A stretch of 64,000 nt of DNA from Petrolisthes cinctipes (Eukaryota; Arthropoda; Malacostraca; Decapoda; Porcellanidae). The translations under genes were made by a program, and so were the position numbers. The first letter of the stretch is position 1. Each line of letters opens with the position of its first letter. The stretch lies in the NCBI GenBank assembly GCA_033782935.1, contig JAWQEG010000259.1, forward strand, positions 1,019,501-1,083,500, in the 5' to 3' direction. Below are positions 56,120 through 64,000 of the stretch, in pieces. The notes below the pieces were generated by a model. That model was not told the DNA's origin. It was given only the letters and a program-made list of their open reading frames with translations, and did not search any database.

Positions 56120-56215
56120 AGTTACTAACTGTTAAAGATAAAGGTGGACGATTGGTTTCACTGCTATTAAACATGATGCACTTGAAGCCGGATAAAGTGG
56201 GAGAAGAACAGAATG
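56120..56215 (+). other. possible plus-strand exon, unknown protein
   Basis: 96 bp fully open in one frame between TTGTTTCAG and GTAAC. It reads 'LLTVKDKGGRLVSLLLNMMH' and 'LKPDKVGEEQN', and its phases (2 in, 1 out) are spliceable. It lies in an IR intron on the opposite strand. No family recognised; it may be part of a buried transposon gene. Confidence 0.3.
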
Positions 56216-56455
56216 GTAACAGAAACTTCTATCAGATTTAGGGGCCATGTCGCCATGATTTTCGGGAATAACTCGTAACTAATATTTGGATTATATAAGT
56301 ATTATAAAATGCCACAGCTCTTTGCCACGCTGCGCTAATTTTTGGAATTATATTGGACTACCGCATGTGAATAATTAAGGTACTTCCAGAAAAGTGGGGT
56401 ATATTTCCAAAATGAAGTACAAGGATACGAACGATTTGTTTGTGAGTGTGACGTA

Positions 56456-56642
56456 CTCGTGGTAAGAAGTTATGTCCCGATCCCCTGGAACGATGATTCG
56501 CAACCAGGCGAAGTTGGAAGCTTCGAACAACGGTATGTTGTGTGGAGAGAGGTGCAAGGTGCACTGTTGTTCGAACCATCTAACTCGTCTGGTTGCGATT
56601 CATCATGTCAAGGAATCGGGACACAACTTCTGACGGCGATTG
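56456..56642. mobile_element. MITE with TA target, relative of 22673-22850
   Basis: Palindromic arms about 78 bp deep. The left arm contains 'AAGTTATGTCCCGATCCC', the right inverted arm 'AAGTTGTGTCCCGATTCC', with 'CGCAACCAG' in both. TA at 56454-56455 and 56643-56644. Confidence 0.85.
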
Positions 56643-56644
56643 TA

Positions 56645-57350
56645 CATACCTGTGACGGAAGCAGCCTCCACCCAACCCCCCATCTCCCCCGTCTTTCTCT
56701 CTCTTCACATCTCTTTCTCCTACTCCTAATCTCTCTGAAACAAACTGTGGCAAAATATCATACTGGTCGAAATGTTTGTTAATTAGTTATTCCCGACAAA
56801 CAAGGCTACTTGGCCTCTGAAACCGATAGTAGTGAAATTTATGTGTAATTGTCAGTAAAGAAAAAATATCTCGGAATCGTTGTAAACTCTAATTAATTGC
56901 TCGAGGACTATATAATGAGAAAGCCTGAAGGATATATGGAATGATTGGATTGGTGACAATGATGAAGGTGACCTTCATCTTTGTTGATGATACAATAACG
57001 AGATAAATAATCACAACATTCATAGGGTCACTTCATGAGTAATGTTGCAGTCATATGGAATCCACTTAAAGTCACATAATACAAATGAAAGTGTAAGGAC
57101 CAATAACTAAGTTAGTCTCTAGCGTGAAGGGCTTATAAACTATGACGATAGACCGACAAAATTAAACCTGCCGTCTGAGAAAAAAAGCTGAAAGAGAGCA
57201 AATGAAATAATGATGTACAAAAGTTAACAGAGGTGCAGGAATTTGATAAGAGGAAGCAAATAGTATTAAACATATATTGATTATACAAAGCATAAAAATA
57301 AGTACTGAGACAGGAAATAATAAGAGAAAAAATATTACGAACTATTTTAC
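56645..57350. other. IR intron, no gene recognised
   Basis: AT-rich, short frames only. Confidence 0.45.
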
Positions 57351-57476
57351 CTCTGAAGGATGACGAGTGTCCTGGACTGCCAAATTTGGTCGCGTTCCAT
57401 ATGCCCAGCTTCTCTACTCCGGCCTCACCTACCTCACAGTACCCACACCGCCGCCACACCTCCACCGCTGCACCCT
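57351..57476 (-). CDS. ionotropic receptor (IR) gene: candidate N-terminal exon
   Basis: On the minus strand, possible acceptor TGCCTGACAG, then 'GAAVEVWRRCGYCEVGEAGV' and 'EKLGIWNATKFGSPGHSSSF', ending RG at donor GTAAAA. The 'VW.RCGYC..GE.....LG.W' pattern resembles the region just before S1 in decapod IRs. Its end is phase 1, which does not match the phase 0 start of the split exon. Either an exon is missed or one boundary is wrong. Confidence 0.45.
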
Positions 57477-57623
57477 CTGTCAGGCATTGTAAGGACATCG
57501 CTAATCAGCTAATCTTGTCAGAACTGAACAGCAATATCAGAGTCGAAAAAGGTAAGGTAATCGAAAATAACAATAATTTAGAAGATATAAAGAAATGAAT
57601 ATTCCACCACTAGTAAAAAGTTA

Positions 57624-57668
<45 letters not shown>

Positions 57669-57804
57669 GTTGAAGTTGAAGTTACTCAAGGTCCCTGGCT
57701 GAACCTCCGTCAAATTCAACGAAATAAAGTGAATAAGAGGCTCACTGAATCTGCTTAACATGTTCTCGGCTATATTCCAATAACGAAAATGCATATAGAC
57801 AAAG
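57477..57804. repeat. (CT)n microsatellite; otherwise nothing recognised
   Basis: CT dinucleotides at 57627-57665. The Arg-Glu frame through it is an artefact. Confidence 0.85.
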
Positions 57805-57949
57805 CTTAGATACATAAGGGTAGGCGAGACCCACAAAAATCCAATGACTACAACCACACATATACACACACGCACACACACACACACATCACAAAAACAT
57901 AACAGAATGAAGCACAAGAATACAGACAAATATTTACATTATGACCTAC

Positions 57950-60900
57950 TTAAATCCACCAAAACGAGGGTGGCGTACCAGAAGTTCCTCCAAAACCTGT
58001 TGGTTCAGCAGGTGTCAACAAACCACATCAAATGGCAGGCCCCGGGCAGCAAGTGTCGGACAATGGGGCAGGCTAGGCAATAGTGTTCTATAGTGTTAGC
58101 ACGAGGATTTCAACACAAGCGACACTCAGTGAAGGGAGGCTCACCCTACCACAGTGGTCGGTAGCCAAGCCTCAAACGAGCAGAGACTACATTGTGCCTC
58201 CGAACCAAGAGGCCACGACGACGGTAGGAATATTTGTGACGACAGACAGACTCGTAATGGGTGATGGAGATGCTGAAGTGCCTCTCTGCATCCCTGCGTC
58301 GCCGTACAGGGAGGAGAGCAGCGGAGCTGACTCTAGAGAGGCAACATGTCAGAGAGAGAGAGGATGTCCAACACAACGAGGAGGCAGATGGCAGACTTTC
58401 TTTTCGAGTCTGTCAACTGTATCATTGTGACGTAAACCTACATGGGATGGCACCCATAAAAATTTGACAGTCAAATTACGATGACGCAATAAGGCCAAAA
58501 ACGACAAAATCTGCTAAACAACAGTAGAATGTGTAGGCTAAACACTAGAGAGGGAATGAAGGACAGGTTTTAAGTCACAAAAAATGGCAACATTCATTCC
58601 ACGTTGACAAACAAGACTAACAACATCCAGAATGGCATACAGTTCACACAATGTTGAGATAGAGTGGTTACAGAGACGACGACCAACCCAGCCCCCTGGA
58701 GGTGACTCCATGTCAGATGAGAAGACGGCACAACCTGCTGTACCAACCACTTGCAATGAGCCATCAGTGTAGAGGCAGTATGGATCTGTGATGGAGGACG
58801 TCACTGTTTCTATGTGTTCCAGAGCCAAATACCGCTGTAGAGAAGGCAATTCTAACTTGGAAGTAGGTGTGAAACTCACATTAGGTGTTGGTAACATCCA
58901 CGGCGGGGTCCCTGGGGGAAGTATGTAACCTTTATATCTATATTAAGACTACTGAGCATATAGGTAACCGACCTTCTAAGAGTACGTCCAGCAGGCAGTA
59001 TGGGAGGGACAGGGGAGTTTGGTCTAAGAGAAGTCCTGACTAACTGAGAGTAATGGGGTAAAAGATGTGGGAATAGTAGGCACTTGACAGTGAAGCAAGT
59101 AACATTACAATAAATTCTCTCGACTAATGGGGGAAGACGAAACTCACGCTGCATGTTCACTATCCTGGTCGACATTGGACAGCCAAGAATTAATCTCATT
59201 GCTCTATTCTGAAATTTTTCTAAAGTTTCCAGAGTAGCCCTAGGAAGCTGAATCAAAGCAGGGGATAGGTAATCAACAAATTAAATAATATAGCAATATA
59301 GATGGTCCTGGCTACTGGGATGGAGATACCCGAGGAGTTGTTAGTGAGCCACTGAAGTGGTGTAAGTCGGCGCTGGAGACGACCCAACAAGTCCTAGACA
59401 ATGGGATGGTCTTGAGGTCTGGCAGGGGTAACCGGCCAAATATTGACTGGCGCGCCCAGGTAGCGGTACTGGGAACACATGTGAATGACAGTCCCTCCAG
59501 TGGTGAACACTGGCCTAGCTTGAGGAAGGTGGCAGGTGAATATTCTGCTCTTATCTGGGAAGAAAATAATGCCACAGTGAGAGGAGGCCACAGAGATGGA
59601 GTCAAGAAACCGCTGGAGATCCCTTGGTGAGGTAGAATGAACACAGATATCACCAGCATAGCACGTAATTGTAGTTTCAAGAATATCAGGGATAGAAGTG
59701 AGAAACCGATGCATCAGAATATTAAATAACAATCGGCTGAGAACACCCTCTTGAGGGGTGAAAACTGCGCAAAGGACTGAGCGCACCACTGAAAAACACA
59801 TGGGAGGTCCTGTTACTCAGGTAGCCCCGAATCCTCCGTAGTAGATTACCCTTTATCCCGAAAGCAACGAGTTGATCCAAGGCACTTCGAAGGTCAATGA
59901 AGGCCACCACACTGTCCCTGGAAAGGCGAGAGTACAGGTCGACTAGGCAGTGATGTGTGCTCCGCTGGTGAAGGAAACCAAACAGCCATGGAGAAAGGAT
60001 GATCCTTCAGTCGGTACATGAGACGATTGAGTAAGTTTATCTCCATAACCTTACAAAAACAGGAAGTAAGGAAAATAGGCCTGAACTTCGCAGTGCCAGG
60101 CTTAAGGATAGGTTTTATTGTGCTGCTGGTCCAGGCTCGTGGTACACAACTGTCACAAAGACAAAGATTGTACAGTTGAAATAGTGGGTTCCCAGGAACT
60201 TGTTGAAGTAGGAGCAGCACAGCATAAGTATTACCAACATCACCAGGGGAAGAAGCTCTACCCCGAATGAGAGCATTGCGCAACTTCTCCTCAGTTATTT
60301 GCTCTGCATCATCATCATCATCTTGCAACAGAGCAGACATTAGATGTAGCTGATGGACAGTAGCACGGGAAGCGAGTGCATCTTGTATGTGGATGGGTAG
60401 ACTGGCTGGGGTAGATTGTTCTGACCAGGCTGCGGGAGTGTGATGACGAGCAATGGCCGGTGTCTTTTTAACAACCCAACGGATGAAGCATGTGAACTGC
60501 TACCAAGACTTAGTGTGAGCACACTCCTGCAGGGCGACTAAAGCGTCCCTAGACATCTCGTAGCGATGAAGCAGGCTAGGGGTTGGGTTGGCTTGAACAA
60601 AAGGCCATCACGTTCAGCCTCCTCCTTTGCCTCCTGTATACGTGCATCCAGCGTCCAGGAGTGGGCAGTATGGCGATGCTGGAGGTGTGGCCAGGAGACG
60701 TATAGCCTATAAAAGTCATGAGTAGCAGATACAAGATCAGAGTACAACTTCTCAGGTGCAGATATGTCAAATGTAGGGAATACATGGGCCATAAATAAGA
60801 TGTAAGTTGGGCAATATTTAGGGGGCACAGCAATAAGCAAACGAGAGGTTGAAGCACTTGAGCCAGAAGGTAGAGAATAATGAAACCGAAGAGCGAAGTG

Positions 60901-61680
60901 ATCAGAGAAAAAGTCTGGTATGGAGGAGCACTGGACCTGAGATGCTATCAGGCCAGACGAGAGGATGTAATCCAAAGTACCTCACCGGCAATGAGAGGCA
61001 CTGCCAGTGTCCCAGCATGTCAGATGATGCTTGCGGATGTATGAAAGGAGACGAACACCAATACGATTAATAGAGCCAGAACCATCACCCAAGTCAGTCA
61101 GAATGTTGAGCATTAAAATCTTCCATATTCACCATACCACGCACTGTTGGAGAAAGAAGAGCCTCATGAGTGAGTCTAGCTGGGGCAGAATAGACACTAC
61201 ATAATTGGAGTACTCCATTCCCAGGTAGAACCTCAAATAGCTGAAAGGTCATGTCAGGTTTAGATTAGGTACGGAGAAGGCAATGGGGCAGGAGACCATT
61301 CCTTACCAGATGAACATATGGCACATAACATGAGAGGGGAGGAGCTTGCCCAGCAGCGAGTGGCCGTCCTGGAGATGCTTCCTGGAGAAAAATAACCTTG
61401 GGATGATGACGAAAAACATAGGCCTTGAGTTGAGTGAGCTTAGCATAACTGGTGATACCACATACATTCCAGGAGATAACATCCAGCTGGCAATCACTTG
61501 CAAACTTTGTATTTGGAGGTAGAAGTCTGGTGAGTTGGGGCAGATGAGCGACCTGGCGAAGATGATGGGCAGGAGAAGGGACTGACTCGAAAAGATTTTC
61601 AAGGCGAAAAGCAATATTATCCATCCTTTCGGTGAGAGCGGTGACAGTTGAGATGATGGCCTGTTGAGCCGCGACCAAGG
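57950..61680 (-). pseudogene. LINE-B ORF2: endonuclease, RT, RNase H, Cys/His tail
   Basis: The endonuclease start is 'DVISWNVCGITSYAKLTQLK' with 'HHPKVIFLQEA' (about 61500), then 'GTLDYILSSGLIASQV' and 'FFSDHFALRFHYSLPSG' (about 60900), where SDH is intact. RT frames lie at 59722-60340: 'ALIRGRASSPGDVGNTYAVL', 'IFLTSCFCKVMEINLLNRLM', 'VAFIDLRSALDQLVAFGI' (part of motif A deleted) and motif C 'CYAGDICVHS', where a catalytic Asp is Gly. RNase H 'YTDGSLQVVGTAG' and 'STLCELYAI' lie near 58700. The C-terminal piece lies at 57950-58430. At least ten frame breaks. Confidence 0.83.
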
Positions 61681-61689
61681 TGGAGAGTT

Positions 61690-62955
61690 TGGAGTTCTTG
61701 TCAGCCTAAGCGGCAACCAGTCCATCAATCCTGGCTTCATGGGCAGAAATGCGGTTCTCGAGGGCCGTACATCGTGTCATGAGGGGAAGAACAGACTTGC
61801 GGAGGGCCAGGTCCGGAGGCGAGGCAGGGCTGGTGGGAGGAGCAGACTGGGGAGGTGATGGTGTCGGTGGTGGAGGCGGCACAATAGTAGAGGCACGAGC
61901 CTGGACCTGACGTTAGTACATTCATGTCACACGTTAACTCCTGGCTGAAGACATCGTGGACACTTCCATCGAAACGTATCCTCAGGAGGTGAAGGCTCAG
62001 AGGTGGAGGCAGCAGGACGTGATGGTTCACCCCTGACAGGACACGTCTTGGAATCATGGTTGGTGGCACACCATGCACAATTCGGCCTGGAAGAACAGTA
62101 TCGGGAGATATATCCAAATCCCCATTATGAAGTTTCCGAACCTCACACGATGGAAGACAGGGGAGGAAATCAAAGGAAATCTCAATTTAAGGTGGATCGG
62201 AAAGACTCCAGACAACAACAATACGGCAAATGGGGGAACCATCTTGGAAAAAACGACGGGCAGAGTACACACCAGGGTATCCCTTGGCAAGTTTCGGGTC
62301 AACATCTATAGGAAACCGGGTGAGGATGTAGCTGGGGAACTTACGAGGTTTCTCGGGTGAGTCTTGAAGAATGAGAGGCAGAGACAAAAATCACCAGCCT
62401 TGATTTTATCAATGATGTCCTGACTTCCTAGAGATGTAGACAAACCGGGAGGTGACAGCAGCCATCTTGACTTCAGCCAGTTCACGCTGCAACTGTAAAG
62501 CCCTGTTGACATCAGACAACCAACGCAGCTTTGCGTCCGTAGATGGGTTCCCAGAGAAGGAGAGTTTGACATAGGCATCTCTCGGGGCAAAAGCAGGAAG
62601 GTTTGACGATGGCAAGGAATTGGTATACAAGGAAGAAACACCAGGGTGAGGCAGAGAAGGTACGTCGTTCTTAGCTGAAGTATGCTTCACTGTCTTGGCA
62701 GCCAGAGGCAAACAGTCCACACCATCGGAATCCTGCGAGGAGTAGTAAGAGGCATCAACGGGTCGTTTGATAAGAGACAGAGGAGGTGAACGGCTGCAAC
62801 CTGAGCTGCGGAGTGAAAGGGGAGAGGGAGGGATGGTTGCACGAGGGCAGCTCAGGCCAGTGATCATCAATTGGATACTCGTCTTTCTCCGACATTGCCA
62901 AGTCCGCCTCCAAGCAGGAATCCGCGCTCTCTATCAGGCAGGCAAGGCCTAGATG
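61690..62955 (-). pseudogene. LINE-B ORF1 (nucleic-acid-binding protein)
   Basis: The start codon is ATA here: the frame reads 'LIESADSCLEADLAMSEKDE', where other copies have MESAD. Then come 'LPSSNLPAFAPRDAYVKLSF', 'NPSTDAKLRWLSDVNRALQL' and 'KFPSYILTRFPIDVDPKLAK', and 'VRFGNFIMGIWIYLPILF' leading to a Cys/His motif (CAWCATNHDSKTCP in the shifted frame). The single Cys/His motif and the lack of an RRM-like start set it apart from LINE-A ORF1. Frame breaks near 62305 and 62640. Confidence 0.75.
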
Positions 62956-63208
62956 GGAAGCAAACAACAACACGAACAACTAAAAACTCAATCAGCCAGG
63001 GACACACACACATACACACAGACAATCAGAACAAAATAGAACCATAACGGACAAACAACACCACAGAAACAACAACACACAAACATGAACTCACAAACAA
63101 TATAAACAACAACACACAAACAAGAATACGAAAACAACCCAAACAAGAATGCAGGCAGAGCGCCATGAGAAAGTCCACACTCCACCAGTGCCGGAGCGAG
63201 ACTCCTGC

Positions 63209-63515
63209 AAGTTTATACGGACTCTAACTTATTGAAATTGTTACATAAATTGAAAATCCATAATCAACAATTGATGAGATGGCCAGTGAGGAAAATCAGG
63301 GTAGGTGGAACAAAAACTTAGTACTGTTTCCCCTGACTATGGAATTTATATAGACAAGATAAAAGCTAAAATAAATATTTCCTGAACTGTATGGTCCAGC
63401 GACCATGTAAACTTAAAAAAAAGAAAAAGATATGCTGTCATGTGTGTAGATTACTTTTGTTAATTAAGTGTATCATTTTTTATAAGTTAAAATGTAAAAT
63501 TTTCTGGTTAATAGA
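63209..63515. other. no gene recognised; contains shared repeat
   Basis: 63290-63413 is the counterpart of the dispersed repeat at 49341-49465. Confidence 0.5.
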
Positions 63516-64000
63516 ATTGATTGATTGATTTATTGATGCCATTAGGCATCTGGCAGCGCAACAACAATGGTCATATACCGCCCAACATATAAAGGTCATC
63601 TACATCATTAATAAAATATGTACAGAAATTAAATAATTTTCACTACCTCAAAAGGGAGAAGCAGCATGAACAAAACCCACGTCTTCCAAAAGATCATATA
63701 TTAATGAAATAACCTATTTAAGTTAGATATATACAAGAATTGAAATATTAACGAAATAAACATTAAACTTTAACTACCTAAAAATTAATAGCCATAAATA
63801 CAATAAAATTCACAATTTGTGGAGAAGGCCAGCCTCCTCCACATAGGAGAGGGTGTTCCCTCCCACACAACAAGCCTCCTCCCCGAGCACCTGGAAGAGA
63901 CTGTAAGAACCGTCACCCTTCCGGTACTCGGAGAGGTGCCTACGACGAAGGTCCCCAAGGCTGGGACACTCGACAATAAGATGCCGTACTGTCAAAGGGA
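63516..64000 (-). mobile_element. LINE-A 3' end, cut by window edge
   Basis: The minus strand ends in (ATCA)n at 63516. The 3' UTR follows, then the ORF2 C-terminus at 63810-63995: 'TVRHLIVECPSLGDLRRRHL' and 'GNTLSYVEEAGLLHKL'. It matches 30230-30403 closely. Confidence 0.88.

Larger units (their letters stand above)
57805..63208 (-). mobile_element. near full-length LINE-B, decayed, 5.4 kb
   Basis: The minus-strand 5' end is at about 63208 and the 3' UTR with (AC)n ends near 57805 without poly(A). It contains ORF1 and ORF2 in correct order with no large insert, so it serves as the reference for LINE-B in this window. No clear target duplication. Confidence 0.85.

Noticed and set aside
57621..57929. 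ORF with Arg-Glu repeats and hydrophobic N-terminus
   Set aside because: It reads through (CT)n and LINE-B 3' UTR DNA.

Overview
The window is eukaryotic and looks like arthropod, most likely decapod crustacean, genomic DNA. The reasons are exons of a chemosensory ionotropic receptor (IR) gene with GT/AG introns, long (AT)n and (CA)n tracts, Penelope-like elements, and a high density of LINEs, hAT, Harbinger-like and TA-target MITEs. There is no operon, plasmid, CRISPR array, rRNA gene or intact tRNA gene. The species assignment is an inference.

Host gene: one IR gene can be followed on the minus strand from about 57.5 kb down to 21.7 kb. Candidate N-terminal exon at 57351-57476; first ligand-binding (S1) exon at 49826-49996 plus 55950-55987, split by a transposon; second S1 exon at 48793-49034; pore (M1/M2) exon at 47060-47244; M3/S2 exon at 21698-21928. 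Splice sites and phases agree for the last three junctions. The intron between the M2 and M3 exons is about 25 kb and is filled by nested LINEs. I did not find the remaining S2 exons.

Layout: 1-4.6 kb, a LINE-B end, a fold-back TA-target MITE, a transposase helix-turn-helix scrap and a LINE-A scrap. 4.6-7.6 kb, a 1.35 kb TIR transposon with a 6 bp target duplication (its empty site survives in an inverted paralogue), carrying a SINE and a MITE. 7.6-15.2 kb, deleted LINE-A and LINE-B copies interrupted by an 821 bp TIR element and a 3.8 kb Harbinger-like element. 16.3-21.2 kb, Penelope-like elements sitting in (AT)n, with a polyadenylated cold-shock-domain retrocopy inserted. 21.7-22.9 kb, an IR exon, then three MITEs abutting end to end. 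23.2-33.2 kb, LINE-B with an 11-12 bp target duplication, containing a full-length LINE-A with its own 12 bp duplication. 34-46.4 kb, a second, rearranged A-in-B nest with a Gypsy fragment plus LTR and a second Harbinger-like element. 46.4-57.5 kb, IR exons with a nested transposon stack inside one exon. 57.8-63.2 kb, a near full-length but decayed LINE-B. 63.5-64 kb, the 3' end of another LINE-A.

Family names used here: LINE-A has ORF1 (RRM-like domain plus CCHC knuckles), ORF2 (endonuclease, RT, RNase H) and an (ATCA)n tail. LINE-B has a different ORF1, ORF2 with endonuclease, RT, RNase H and a Cys/His tail, and a poly(A) tail. Both fit the RNase H-bearing I group of non-LTR retrotransposons. 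Every copy seen is defective.
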